Positions 1 through 10,614 of a DNA stretch of 13,189 bases are shown here, piece by piece. Within the stretch, counting starts at the first letter, position 1. Every line of letters starts with the position of its first letter. The translations under genes were made by a program, and so were the position numbers. Origin of the DNA: Micromonospora sp. WMMD1082. Lineage in GTDB: Bacteria > Actinomycetota > Actinomycetes > Mycobacteriales > Micromonosporaceae. The DNA lies in contig NZ_JARUBM010000001.1 of the NCBI RefSeq assembly GCF_029626175.1, forward strand, positions 1 to 13,189, in the 5' to 3' direction. The notes below the pieces were generated by a model that was not told where the DNA came from, did no database searches, and was given only the letters and a program-made list of their open reading frames with translations.

Positions 1-1
1 G

Positions 2-793
2 GAGGACTGTCACTTCTGCTCGCAGTCCGGCCTGTTCACCTCGCCGGTACGGTCGGTCTGGCTGGACATCCCCTCGCTGGTCGAGGCGGCCAGGCAGACC
101 GCCGCCACCGGGGCGACCGAGTTCTGCATCGTGGCCGCGGTACGCGGCCCGGACGCCCGGCTGATGACGCAGCTGCGCGAGGGGGTCGCCGCGATCAAGG
201 CCGAGGTCGACATCCAGGTCGCCGCCTCGCTCGGCATGCTCACCCAGGAGCAGGTCGACGAGCTGGTCGAGATGGGTGTGCACCGCTACAACCACAACCT
301 GGAGACCTGCCGGTCGTACTTCCCGAACGTGGTCACCACGCACTCCTGGGAGGAGCGGTGGGAGACCCTGCGGATGGTCCGCGAATCCGGCATGGAGGTC
401 TGCTGCGGCGGCATCCTCGGCCTCGGTGAGACGGTGGAGCAGCGGGCGGAGTTCGCCGCGCAGCTGGCCGAGCTGGACCCGCACGAGGTCCCGTTGAACT
501 TCCTCAACCCCCGACCCGGCACCCCGCTCGGCGACCGCCCGGTGGTGGAGGGCAAGGACGCGCTGCGGGCCATCGCCGCGTTCCGGCTGGCCATGCCGCG
601 CACCATTCTGCGGTACGCGGGCGGCCGGGAAATCACCCTGGGTGACCTCGGTACCCGTGACGGGCTGCTCGGCGGCATCAACGCCGTGATCGTCGGCAAC
701 TACCTGACCACCCTCGGTCGGCCGGCGACCGAGGATCTCAAGCTGCTCGACGAGCTGAAGATGCCGGTCAAGGCGCTCTCGGCGACCCTGTGA
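2..793 (+). CDS. bioB: Biotin synthase, 5'-truncated by the window edge
   Basis: Radical SAM enzyme that inserts sulfur into dethiobiotin, the last step of biotin synthesis in the cytoplasm. The window holds the last 263 codons; the start and the first cysteine of the CxxxCxxC SAM-cluster motif lie upstream. The two remaining cluster cysteines are visible in [10 protein letters not shown] (visible residues 3 and 6). [19 protein letters not shown] and [11 protein letters not shown] are typical BioB blocks. Aligned by eye with E. coli BioB, the auxiliary [2Fe-2S] ligands Cys97 and Cys188 correspond to Cys42 and Cys134 here. The Cys128 position (in E. coli EACMTLGTL) is Ala74, in [10 protein letters not shown]. 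The Cys-to-Ala spacing (32 versus 31) and the following spacing (60 in both) support the alignment. Loss of this ligand is expected of BioB proteins that depend on BsaP, and a bsaP gene follows directly. The family is certain; the ligand assignment is from memory of the E. coli sequence. Confidence 0.96.
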   Translation, partial: EDCHFCSQSGLFTSPVRSVWLDIPSLVEAARQTAATGATEFCIVAAVRGPDARLMTQLREGVAAIKAEVDIQVAASLGMLTQEQVDELVEMGVHRYNHNLETCRSYFPNVVTTHSWEERWETLRMVRESGMEVCCGGILGLGETVEQRAEFAAQLAELDPHEVPLNFLNPRPGTPLGDRPVVEGKDALRAIAAFRLAMPRTILRYAGGREITLGDLGTRDGLLGGINAVIVGNYLTTLGRPATEDLKLLDELKMPVKALSATL

Positions 794-1011
794 TGCCGAC
801 CGCCGACCGCGAGCAGGCCGGGCCGGCGGTGGGGTCCTGGTGCGACCGGTGTGGGGAGGCCGCGTCGGCGGGGCCGCACGCCGGTTGCGCGGCGGCCCGG
901 GCGTTGGAGCCACCCCGGTACTGCCCGCACTGCCGCCGCCGGATGAAGGTGCAGGTGCTGCCGGTCGGCTGGGCGGCGGTCTGCGTCGCGCACGGCGAAC
1001 GGCGAGGCTGA
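793..1011 (+). CDS. bsaP: Biotin synthase auxiliary protein BsaP
   Basis: Small cysteine-rich protein of 72 residues. Six cysteines are arranged as CDRC (17, 20), Cys32, CPHC (44, 47) and Cys64, with a His after the last one (VCVAHGE), as in a metal or iron-sulfur binding fold. The ATG at 793 shares its A with the bioB stop codon (TGATG), so the two are probably translationally coupled; a GTG one codon upstream (790) is an alternative start. Known background: in Mycobacterium tuberculosis the similar-sized Rv1590 next to bioB was shown to be required for BioB activity and named BsaP, and homologues are common beside actinobacterial bioB. Position, size and cysteine pattern all match, and the adjacent BioB lacks one [2Fe-2S] ligand. 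The likely role is to support the sulfur-donating cluster of BioB; its exact chemistry is not evident from sequence. Confidence 0.85.
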   Translation: MPTADREQAGPAVGSWCDRCGEAASAGPHAGCAAARALEPPRYCPHCRRRMKVQVLPVGWAAVCVAHGERRG

Positions 1012-1016
1012 GCACG

Positions 1017-1520
1017 ATGCTGCGGGGAGAGGTCGTCACCCTGCGGCCGGCGGCGGCCACCGATGTGGCGAGGCTCGCGGCGATCCGGGCCGAACCGGAG
1101 GTACGCCGCTGGTGGCGCGGCGGCGACGACCTGGTCGCCGCCGTCGAGGCGGATCTCGCCGACGAAACCCTGTCGGTGTACGCGATCGAGCACGACGGCC
1201 GGGTCGTCGGCGCGATCCAGTCGTACGCCGAGGACGATCCGGACTACCGGCACGCCAGCGTCGACATCTTCCTCGACCCGTCGGTACGCGGCGCCGGGCT
1301 GGGCGGGGACGCCATCCGCACCCTGATCCGCCATCTGATCGACGCCCACGGCCACCACCGCTTCACCATCGACCCGGCGGCGGCGAACACCGCCGCGATC
1401 CGGGCGTACGCGAAGGTCGGCTTCCGGCCGGTCGGCATCCTGCGCCGCTACGAGCGCGGCGACGACGGCCGTTGGCACGACGGTCTGCTGATGGACCTGC
1501 TCGCCGACGACCTGCGCTGA
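1017..1520 (+). CDS. GNAT acetyltransferase, AAC(6')/RimJ-RimL-like
   Basis: A 167-residue single-domain GNAT protein, predicted to move an acetyl group from acetyl-CoA to an amine. The acetyl-CoA loop is VRGAGLGGDAIRTL (from residue 90, R/G-x-x-G-x-G/A type). The N-terminal LRPAAATDVARLAAIRAEPEV and the RWW at 31-33 resemble the AAC(6')/siderophore-acetylase branch, as does the C-terminal NTAAIRAYAKVGFRPVGILR with a WHD near the end. The ATG at 1017 lies 5 bases after the bsaP stop, with a weak GAGG upstream, so it probably closes a bioB-bsaP-GNAT operon. The substrate is unknown: aminoglycoside, N-terminal protein residue or small metabolite are all possible, and the link to biotin may be only co-transcription. 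Its stop lies 34 bases from the convergent cellulase stop, with no strong terminator hairpin between them. Confidence 0.88.
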   Translation: MLRGEVVTLRPAAATDVARLAAIRAEPEVRRWWRGGDDLVAAVEADLADETLSVYAIEHDGRVVGAIQSYAEDDPDYRHASVDIFLDPSVRGAGLGGDAIRTLIRHLIDAHGHHRFTIDPAAANTAAIRAYAKVGFRPVGILRRYERGDDGRWHDGLLMDLLADDLR

Positions 1521-1554
1521 ACCGCACCTCGCCGCCGGCTGGCGACCAGACGCG

Positions 1555-4911
<3,357 letters not shown>

Positions 4912-4929
4912 CGCCCGGTTGGGCTTGCT

Positions 4930-4990
4930 GATCGTTTGCCGCCGAGTGACTCGACGCGCCGCTGTGCGAGTCACTCAACCGCAAACGATC
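4930..4990. repeat. Large imperfect inverted repeat with 24-base arms
   Basis: Arms at 4930-4953 and 4967-4990 pair as two 10-base perfect blocks (GATCGTTTGC with GCAAACGATC, and GAGTGACTCG with CGAGTCACTC) separated by a 4-base mismatched section, around a 13-base loop. The left inner block is itself near-palindromic (CGAGTgACTCG). There is no T tract on either strand, so a simple intrinsic terminator is not the obvious reading. It may be a paired protein-binding site (octamer centres 21 bases apart, two helical turns) or a structured RNA element. Function unknown. Confidence 0.7.
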
Positions 4991-5019
4991 GTCCACGGAC
5001 CAGTCCCCGGCCAAGCGAT

Positions 5020-5050
5020 GGGCAGGGCTCCCGCACCGGGGGCCCTGCCC
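5020..5050 (-). terminator. Second GC-rich terminator-like hairpin after the ACT-GNAT gene
   Basis: GGGCAGGGC (5020-5028) and GCCCTGCCC (5042-5050) form a perfect 9-base stem with a 13-base loop. It lies directly beyond the hairpin at 5056-5080 in the direction of the - strand gene ending at 5107. There is no U tract, as is common in high-GC actinomycetes. It would work in both orientations and could insulate the cellulase promoter from readthrough. Confidence 0.6.
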
Positions 5051-5055
5051 ACCTC

Positions 5056-5080
5056 ACCGTCCTCCGCACCGGAGGACGGT
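5056..5080 (-). terminator. Terminator hairpin of the ACT / ACT-GNAT operon
   Basis: ACCGTCCTCCG (5056-5066) and CGGAGGACGGT (5070-5080) form a perfect 11-base stem with a 3-base loop, starting 26 bases after the ACT-GNAT stop codon. A long, tight stem in this position is typical of actinomycete terminators even without a U run. Confidence 0.8.
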
Positions 5081-5106
5081 CGTCTGATCCGCCGACCAAC
5101 CCGCCC

Positions 5107-6168
5107 TCAGCCGCTGGTCTCGGCCGGTGCCGGCACCTGGGCGGCCAGGGGCATGGTCATGGTCAGCAGGGCACCGTCCCGCTCGATCGTGGTCGGCCGG
5201 GACAGTCGGCGCAGCGTACGCAGCATCGGTGCGTTGTCCGCCTGGACGTGCAGCACCAGCGCCGCGTAACCGGCCGACTCGGCCTGCCGGGTGAGCCGGC
5301 GCAGCAGCGTCGAGCCCAGCCCGCGCCGCTGCCAGTCGTCGCGCACCAGCAGCGCCAGCTCGGCCTCGTCGCCCTCGGCGAGCAGGTTGGCCATCGCGAC
5401 GACCGACTCCGCCGCCCCGCCGGAGCCGGTCGTCGCGGCGATCAGGGTCAGCCCACGGACCGGCTCCAGCAGCCGGCGCAGGCGGGCCGGGGAGGGTTGG
5501 CCCGCACCTCCCAGGTAACGACGCTGCCGGCTGGCCGCCGAACAGGCCTGGTGCAGCTCGACCACCGACGTCAGGTCGTCCGCGACGGCGGGGCGTACGA
5601 TCAGCTCGGCACCGTCCGGCAGAACCACGGTGACCTGCTCGGTGCTGCGACGGGCCGCCGTGGCACCCAGCTCCAGCAGCGCCTGCGCCCGGGCGTACTC
5701 CGCCGGGGTGAAGCTCGGCGCGACCCGGCGCAGCAGATACGACCCGCCGTTGGGATCGGCCAGCGACATGGTCAGATCGTCGATCCCCGGGCGGGCGGCG
5801 GCGGGTGCGGGCCGCCAGGTCACCTCGTCGGCGCCGAGCAGGGCCCGGAGCACCTCGCCGGTCGCGTCCGGGTCGTGCACCAGCCGGGTGGCCAGCCCGA
5901 GCACCCGGGTGGGCTGGTCGGCCAAACCACGCGCCTCACTGCGTGCCACCCAACAGTCCCGACCCCGCCCCCGCTCGACGGCGGCGAGGAGATCCGCCTC
6001 GTCGAGAGTGTCCGGCGCGTCGACGAGGAAGTCGTCGACGGCACCGCGCTCGGTGGTGTGCACCTGCACGGTGAGGATGTTGACTCCGCGCAACGCGAGG
6101 CTCGCCGTGAGCACCGACAGGTAGCCCGGCCGGTCGTCCACGGTGGCTCGGATCCGCCACAGCGTCAT
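5107..6168 (-). CDS. ACT-domain-regulated GNAT protein acetyltransferase
   Basis: A 353-residue fusion. Residues 1-75 are an ACT domain (DDRPGYLSVL, RGVNILTVQVH, GAVDDFLV), a small-molecule, usually amino-acid, binding fold. Residues 80-185 are a linker domain with SLADPNGGSYLLRR. Residues 188-342 are a GNAT domain with the acetyl-CoA loop RDDWQRRGLGSTLL at 276-289 and a DNAPMLRTLRRL motif near the end. The same ACT-plus-GNAT layout is known in an amino-acid-regulated lysine acetyltransferase of Micromonospora aurantiaca, reported to respond to cysteine and arginine, so an amino-acid-gated protein acetylase is the best guess. The ATG at 6168 has GGGAGG 5 bases upstream. It follows the ACT-only gene on the same strand after 108 bases and ends in two terminator-like hairpins. 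The protein target and effector cannot be read from the sequence. Confidence 0.88.
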   Translation of the reverse strand: MTLWRIRATVDDRPGYLSVLTASLALRGVNILTVQVHTTERGAVDDFLVDAPDTLDEADLLAAVERGRGRDCWVARSEARGLADQPTRVLGLATRLVHDPDATGEVLRALLGADEVTWRPAPAAARPGIDDLTMSLADPNGGSYLLRRVAPSFTPAEYARAQALLELGATAARRSTEQVTVVLPDGAELIVRPAVADDLTSVVELHQACSAASRQRRYLGGAGQPSPARLRRLLEPVRGLTLIAATTGSGGAAESVVAMANLLAEGDEAELALLVRDDWQRRGLGSTLLRRLTRQAESAGYAALVLHVQADNAPMLRTLRRLSRPTTIERDGALLTMTMPLAAQVPAPAETSG

Positions 6169-6276
6169 CGTTGCCTCCCTTCCCGTGCCACCCTCGCCTG
6201 CCGCTGTTGCCAGCCGGTTGCCCCACCATGTCCAGCCGTGACCAGCCGTGCGGTCTGCGTCACAGCTGGGGCCCGG

Positions 6277-6978
6277 TCACGGGTTCGCGCTGACCGGTGG
6301 GGTGCCGACCAGGTCCAGCCGGTCACCGAGGATCACCGCGCTGGCCCGGACCAGCTGAGCGAGCCGATCCACCTCGGTGGAGTGGAACGCGGCGGGCGCC
6401 AGGGTCTCGCTGTGCTCGCGGCAGACCACCAGGACCAGCCCGGCCCGACCGAACGGCGCGACCGCGAAGTGGCCGCCGTCGGGCATGGTCATCGACCGGG
6501 CGCGCAGCGGGGTCACCTCCGGCAACTGCGGCGGTACGGGCGTACGCCAGCTGGCGTGCCCCACCGTCGCGCCGCCGCCTCCGCTGCGGGAGGCCCAGTC
6601 GACGGGCACCATGGCGGCCACCGCCCACTCGGCGGCGAGCAGCCCCGGCACCGCGTCGACCAGGGTGGCCAGCCCGTCGACCGGGTTGCCGGCGACCTGT
6701 GCCAGCAGCTCGGCGTCCTGGCCGGTGGTGGTGGGCGCGCCGATCGCCCGCCACACGCCGTCCACCCGCACTCCGGGGATCGCCGCCAGGCCCGCCAACA
6801 GCCGCTCCACCCGGGCGGCGCCCGGCCAGACCACGGTGAAGTCGTCGACCGCCCGGCCGCCGAGGCGTTCCAGCACGACCACCTGGACGATGTCCGCGCC
6901 CGACACCCCGAGGGTGCGCGCCACCTGGCCGAGCGTGCCCGGGCGGTCCGGCAGGGTGACCCGCACGCGCAACAACAT
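6277..6978 (-). CDS. ACT-domain protein, paralogue of the ACT-GNAT N-terminal half
   Basis: A 233-residue cytoplasmic protein. An N-terminal ACT domain (1-75; LPDRPGTLGQVA, SGADIVQVVV, GRAVDDFTVV) is followed by a second domain ending in MTMPDGGHFAVA and FHSTEVDRLAQLVRASAVIL, which resembles the end of a GAF-like fold. The same sequence order occurs in residues 1-170 of the next gene (DRPG, G-(A/V)-(D/N)-I, AVDDF, M-x-x-(P/A)-(D)-x-GG, F-x-x-x-E-x-x-R-A), but here there is no acetyltransferase domain. The ATG at 6978 has GGAGGGG 6 bases upstream; a longer frame beginning at 7008 lacks a comparable ribosome site and adds residues before the conserved MLLRVRVTLPDRPG start. It is probably an amino-acid sensor working with, or competing with, the ACT-GNAT protein. 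The 108 bases before that gene show only a short direct repeat (CCAGCCGTG, near 6231-6250). Function is otherwise unknown. Confidence 0.8.
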   Translation of the reverse strand: MLLRVRVTLPDRPGTLGQVARTLGVSGADIVQVVVLERLGGRAVDDFTVVWPGAARVERLLAGLAAIPGVRVDGVWRAIGAPTTTGQDAELLAQVAGNPVDGLATLVDAVPGLLAAEWAVAAMVPVDWASRSGGGGATVGHASWRTPVPPQLPEVTPLRARSMTMPDGGHFAVAPFGRAGLVLVVCREHSETLAPAAFHSTEVDRLAQLVRASAVILGDRLDLVGTPPVSANP

Positions 6979-7015
6979 CTCTAACCCCTCCGCTCGGCGG
7001 GCCGGCACGGTGGCC

Positions 7016-7038
7016 GACAGGCTGATCCCCAGCCTGTC
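7016..7038 (-). promoter_or_regulatory. Perfect hairpin upstream of the ACT-domain gene
   Basis: GACAGGCTG (7016-7024) and CAGCCTGTC (7030-7038) form a 9-base perfect stem with a 5-base loop, 37 bases upstream of the ACT-gene ATG. It could be an operator or a leader hairpin of the ACT operon, or a late terminator for cebR, which ends 165 bases away. The remaining 224-base gap 6979-7202 also holds the imperfect palindrome TGACCC-GA-GGGTCA (7070-7083) and no gene. Confidence 0.45.
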
Positions 7039-7069
7039 AGATGACCATTTCGTCCCTGTTGCGGTGGCA

Positions 7070-7083
7070 TGACCCGAGGGTCA
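7070..7083. promoter_or_regulatory. Short palindrome, possible operator of the ACT operon
   Basis: TGACCC and GGGTCA flank a 2-base centre. It lies about 92 bases before the ACT-gene start and, read on the - strand, overlaps a TTGACC that could serve as a -35 box, although no convincing -10 was found at the right spacing. Weak evidence only. Confidence 0.25.
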
Positions 7084-7202
7084 AACCTGACCTTGACACC
7101 CCGCCCGAGCTGCTGAGATCGCGACATGCGGGCAGATAGCGCCGCTGGTCGGGCCGACAGCCCGAGGCGCCGCAAGCCGTGACCGGCCCGGCGGCCGAGG
7201 GG

Positions 7203-8249
7203 TCAGGCGGAGGCGCGCTCGACGAACTGGGTGTCCAGGACGATGTGTGGCGCGGGGATCTCGTCGCCCCGGATCCGGGCGACCAGCAGCCGCGCCATCT
7301 GCCGCCCCATCTCCTCGGTGGGCTGGAACACCGACGACAACGGCGGGTCGGCCTGCCGGGCGATCGGCGCGTCCTCGAAGCCGACCACGGCCACGTCCTC
7401 CGGCACCCGGCGCCCCGCCTCGCGCAGCGTCCGCAACGCGCCGAAGGCCATCAGGTCGGCGGCGACGAAGACCGCGTCCAGGTCGGGACAGCGGTCCAGC
7501 AACTGCCGCATGGCCGTCGCCCCGCTCTCCTCGCTGAAGTCGCCGTACGCGATCAGATCGGGGTTGACGCCGAACCCGGCGGTGCGTACCGCATCCCGGT
7601 ACCCGGACAACCGGGCCAGGCCGGCGCCCATGTCCTGCGACCCGGCGATGGTGGCGATGCGCCGCCGCCCCCGTCCGGCGAGGTACTCCACGGCCTGCCG
7701 CGCCCCACCGGCGTTGTCGATGTCGACGAACGAGGCGGGCTGCGCGTCGGGGTGCAGCATCCGCGCGGGACGGCCACCGAGCACGGTGGGCAGGCCGCGC
7801 TCCTCCAGCAGGGTGGGCAGCGGATCGGCATCGTGCAACGACAGCAGCAGCACCCCGTCGACGTGCTGGTTGGTCAGGTGGTGCTCGACCCGTTCCCGCT
7901 CCAGCGGCGACTGCGCCATGGCCAGCCAGAGCTGCAACGGCGTCTCCAGCAGGGCGGAGCTGATCCCCCGGACGATGCCGGCGAAGAACGGCTCGGCGAA
8001 GATCCGCTCGCCGGACTCGCTGACCACCAGGGCCACCGAGTCGGTCCGCTGGGTGACCAGTGCCCGGGCGGCGCGGTTCGGCACGTACCCCAGCTCGGCG
8101 ATGGCCTGCTGGACGGCGGCCCGGGCCTCCGGACTCACCTGGGGGGAGCCGTTGACCACGCGGGAGACCGTGCCGCGGCCGACACCGGCGCGGGCGGCGA
8201 CCGCGTCGAGGGTCGGGCGCCCGAGCGACCGGGTGCGCTGCGTTGTCAT
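7203..8249 (-). CDS. cebR: LacI-family repressor of cellulose/cellobiose utilisation
   Basis: A 348-residue LacI/GalR regulator. The N-terminal helix-turn-helix spans about 12-31 (PTLDAVAARAGVGRGTVSRV), with the hinge region YVPNRAARAL at 55-64, then a periplasmic-binding-protein-like sensor domain (RTDSVALVVSESGERIF, HVDGVLLLSLH, FVDIDNAGGARQAVEYL, DAVFVAADLMAFGAL, VAVVGFEDAPIA). The combination GRGTVSRVVNGSP with LGYVPNRAARALV is typical of CebR/CelR, which release DNA when cellobiose binds. It is the last gene after bglC, 82 bases downstream, and a strong hairpin (8270-8310) lies between them. The ATG at 8249 has AGGAG about 7 bases upstream. Three matching operators in the window support its target assignment. 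No box was found upstream of cebR itself, so it may not repress its own local promoter. Confidence 0.92.
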   Translation of the reverse strand: MTTQRTRSLGRPTLDAVAARAGVGRGTVSRVVNGSPQVSPEARAAVQQAIAELGYVPNRAARALVTQRTDSVALVVSESGERIFAEPFFAGIVRGISSALLETPLQLWLAMAQSPLERERVEHHLTNQHVDGVLLLSLHDADPLPTLLEERGLPTVLGGRPARMLHPDAQPASFVDIDNAGGARQAVEYLAGRGRRRIATIAGSQDMGAGLARLSGYRDAVRTAGFGVNPDLIAYGDFSEESGATAMRQLLDRCPDLDAVFVAADLMAFGALRTLREAGRRVPEDVAVVGFEDAPIARQADPPLSSVFQPTEEMGRQMARLLVARIRGDEIPAPHIVLDTQFVERASA

Positions 8250-8269
8250 CGTCTGCTCCTCCGACGTCA

Positions 8270-8310
8270 GGCGGCCCCGGCACCTGCTTCAGCGTCGGTG
8301 CCGGGCCGCC
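8270..8310 (-). terminator. Terminator-like hairpin between bglC and cebR
   Basis: Arms at 8270-8284 and 8297-8310 pair over 14 bases with a single bulged C and a 12-base loop. The stem begins 21 bases after the bglC stop and ends about 20 bases before the cebR start, so its downstream arm is near the cebR ribosome site. It would end or weaken transcription of the uptake operon before cebR. Confidence 0.7.
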
Positions 8311-8331
8311 CGTTACTGGCTGGCCGTCGCC

Positions 8332-9765
8332 CTATTGTGCGGCCAGACCGTTGCGTCGGATCACCTCCGCGTACCACCTGGCGCTGGACTTGGGGATACG
8401 GGTCTGGCTGTCGTAGTCGATGTAGATCATGCCGAACCGCTTGGTGTAACCCCAGGCCCACTCGAAATTATCCATCAGCGACCAGGCGAAGTATCCCCGC
8501 AGGGGGACGCCCGCGCTGATCGCCTCGTGCGAGGCGCGCAGGTGGGCCTCGAAGTAGGCCAGCCGGTCGGCGTCGTCGACCTGACCGTCGACCACCACGT
8601 CGACGAAGGCCGACCCGTTCTCCGTCACGTACAGCGGCAGGTCCGTGTACTCCTCGTGCACCCGGCGCAGCGTCTCCAGCAGACCCGGGGAGTCGATCTC
8701 CCAGCCCATGTCGGTGACCGGCACCCCCCGGGTGACGAATCGGACGTCCTCGCTACCCGGCCAGCTGGACGACGCCCGCCAGTAGGGTTCCGGCTTCTCC
8801 CCGGGCACCGGTGCGGCCACCACGTGCCGGCTGTAGTAGTTGACCCCGACCAGGTCCAGCGGCGTGGCGATGGTGGCCAGATCCCCGTCGTGGACGTGCT
8901 CGAAGTCGGTCACCTTGGCCAGGTCGGCGACCAGGTCGGCGGGGTAGCTTCCGCGCAGCAGCGGGTCGAGGAAGAACCGGTTGGCCAGCCCGTCGATGCG
9001 TCGCGCGGCGTCCACGTCACCCGGCGCGTCGGTGGCCGGGGTCACCGGGTACAGGTTGACGGTCACCCCGAGCTGCGGGCCGGGCCGGGCCGCGCGCAGC
9101 GCCTGCACGGCGAGCCCGTGCCCGAGCATCAGGTGGTGCCCGGCGCGGACCGCGTCCGCCCCGGCGCGGCGGCCGGGGGCGTGCACCCCGGAGCCGTAGC
9201 CAAGGAAGGCGGAGCACCAGGGCTCGTTGAGCGTGGTCCAGTACTTCACCCGGTCGCCCAGCGCGTCCGCCACCAGCTGGCTGTAGTCGGCGAACCGGTA
9301 AGCGGTGTCCCGAGCCGGCCAGCCACCGGCGTCCTCCAGCTCCTGGGGCAGGTCCCAGTGGTAGAGGGTGAGCCAGGGCTCGATCCCGTTGGCCAGCAGC
9401 TCGTCGACCAGCCGCCGGTAGAAGTCGAGCCCCTCGGCGTTCGCCGGGCCCGACCCGCCCGGCTGCACCCGGGGCCAGGAAACCGAGAAACGGTACGACT
9501 TCAACCCCAGCTCGGCCATCAGGCGAACGTCCTCGCCGAGCCGGTGGTAGTGGTCGCAGGCGACGTCGCCGGTGTGCCCGGCGACCGTCCGGCCCTCGGT
9601 GTGGCTGAAGGTGTCCCAGATCGACGGGGTCCGGCCGCCCTCGGCCGCCGCGCCCTCGATCTGGTACGCGGCGGTCGCCGCACCCCAGAGAAAGCCGGGT
9701 GGGAAGGTCAGCGGCGCGTCTTCGTCCAGGACGCCGACGGCGGGCGGGGTGGCGGGGTTACTCAC
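8332..9765 (-). CDS. bglC: GH1 beta-glucosidase, intracellular
   Basis: A 477-residue family 1 glycoside hydrolase, expected to split imported cellobiose and cellodextrins into glucose in the cytoplasm; no signal peptide is present. The GH1 N-terminal signature [19 protein letters not shown] starts near residue 21. The acid/base Glu181 lies in TLNEPW and the nucleophile Glu382 in YVTENGSAF; the C-terminal [13 protein letters not shown] is also typical. Length is normal for the family. The start is GTG at 9765, overlapping the cebG stop in GTGA, which implies translational coupling; an ATG-started alternative at this end is absent. The gene closes the cebEFG-bglC operon, the same order as in Streptomyces. 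The stop is TAG, 82 bases before the cebR start. Confidence 0.96.
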   Translation of the reverse strand: MSNPATPPAVGVLDEDAPLTFPPGFLWGAATAAYQIEGAAAEGGRTPSIWDTFSHTEGRTVAGHTGDVACDHYHRLGEDVRLMAELGLKSYRFSVSWPRVQPGGSGPANAEGLDFYRRLVDELLANGIEPWLTLYHWDLPQELEDAGGWPARDTAYRFADYSQLVADALGDRVKYWTTLNEPWCSAFLGYGSGVHAPGRRAGADAVRAGHHLMLGHGLAVQALRAARPGPQLGVTVNLYPVTPATDAPGDVDAARRIDGLANRFFLDPLLRGSYPADLVADLAKVTDFEHVHDGDLATIATPLDLVGVNYYSRHVVAAPVPGEKPEPYWRASSSWPGSEDVRFVTRGVPVTDMGWEIDSPGLLETLRRVHEEYTDLPLYVTENGSAFVDVVVDGQVDDADRLAYFEAHLRASHEAISAGVPLRGYFAWSLMDNFEWAWGYTKRFGMIYIDYDSQTRIPKSSARWYAEVIRRNGLAAQ

Positions 9766-10604
9766 GACTTGACTGCACCTTCCATGATCCCGCCGATGAT
9801 CTGGCGGCCGAACAGAATGAAGACCAGGACCAGTGGCAGGGTGCCGACCGCCGTGGCGGCGAAGACCTGGGAGTAGTCGGTGTAGTAGGCGTACGACAGG
9901 AAGGAGAGCGAGACCTGCAGGGTCGGGTTCTCCGGGGTGAGGATCGCGTACGGCCAGAGGAACGAGTTCCAGTTCTCCATGAAGGTCAACAGACCCAGCA
10001 CGCCGGCGGCCGGACGCAACGCGGGCAGCACGATGTTCCAGTAGATCCGGAAGGTGCTGGCGCCGTCGACCCGGCCGGCCTCGATCAGTTCGTCGGAGAT
10101 CGCCTGGCTGGCGTACTGCCGCATCATGAACACGCCGAAGCCGGTGACCAGGAACGGCACGGTGACCGCGTAGAGGGTGCCATGCCAGTCGAGCTCCTGC
10201 ATCATGCCCCAGAGCGGGATGAGGCCCATCTGGGTCGGGATCATCATGGTGACGATGATCGCCAGCAGCAGGATGTTGCGGCCCCGGAATCGCAGCTTCG
10301 CGAAGGCGAAGCCGGCCAGCGAGCCGGTGAGCACCACCGACACGGTGACCACCGAGGAGACGATGATCGAGTTCGTCAGGCCGGTGAGGAAGTTGGCCGC
10401 GTCGTTGTCGAGCACCCGCCCGAAGTTGTCGCCGAAGGCACTTCCGGGGGTGAACGGCGGCGGCACGTCGTTGATGGCGTCCAGGGTGCGGCTGCCGATC
10501 ACCAGCATGTAGTAGAAGGGGTAGATCGACAACAGGGCCGCCAGGACGAGGGCCATGTAGGTCAATGGACTGGTGCGCCACAGGCGCTGGGAAGCCGAGA
10601 ACAC
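9762..10604 (-). CDS. cebG: ABC sugar permease, cello-oligosaccharide uptake
   Basis: A 280-residue integral membrane protein of the MalG type (CUT1 family), with an N-terminal membrane segment (about 14-36) and five further hydrophobic stretches. The cytoplasmic EAA loop, which docks the ATPase, is at about 174-200 ([17 protein letters not shown]...LPALRP). It should form the membrane channel with CebF. The start is GTG at 10604, with GAGGAGAGG ending 5 bases upstream; it lies 10 bases after the cebF stop. The last codons overlap the bglC start by 4 bases. Sugar specificity is inferred from neighbours (bglC, cebR, operators), not from this protein. Confidence 0.93.
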   Translation of the reverse strand: MFSASQRLWRTSPLTYMALVLAALLSIYPFYYMLVIGSRTLDAINDVPPPFTPGSAFGDNFGRVLDNDAANFLTGLTNSIIVSSVVTVSVVLTGSLAGFAFAKLRFRGRNILLLAIIVTMMIPTQMGLIPLWGMMQELDWHGTLYAVTVPFLVTGFGVFMMRQYASQAISDELIEAGRVDGASTFRIYWNIVLPALRPAAGVLGLLTFMENWNSFLWPYAILTPENPTLQVSLSFLSYAYYTDYSQVFAATAVGTLPLVLVFILFGRQIIGGIMEGAVKS

Positions 10605-10614
10605 AGACCTCTCC

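Noticed and set aside
1521..1554. Terminator between the convergent GNAT and cellulase genes
   Set aside because: Only a 4-base CGCC/GGCG pairing was found in the 34-base gap; too weak to call.
4930..4990. Insertion-sequence ends or remnant
   Set aside because: The arms are only 13 bases apart, with no transposase fragment and no flanking target duplication; better viewed as a regulatory or RNA element.
7231..9876. 881-codon + strand open frame opposite cebR and bglC
   Set aside because: Shadow of high-GC third positions; no domain features, while the opposite strand encodes clear LacI and GH1 proteins.
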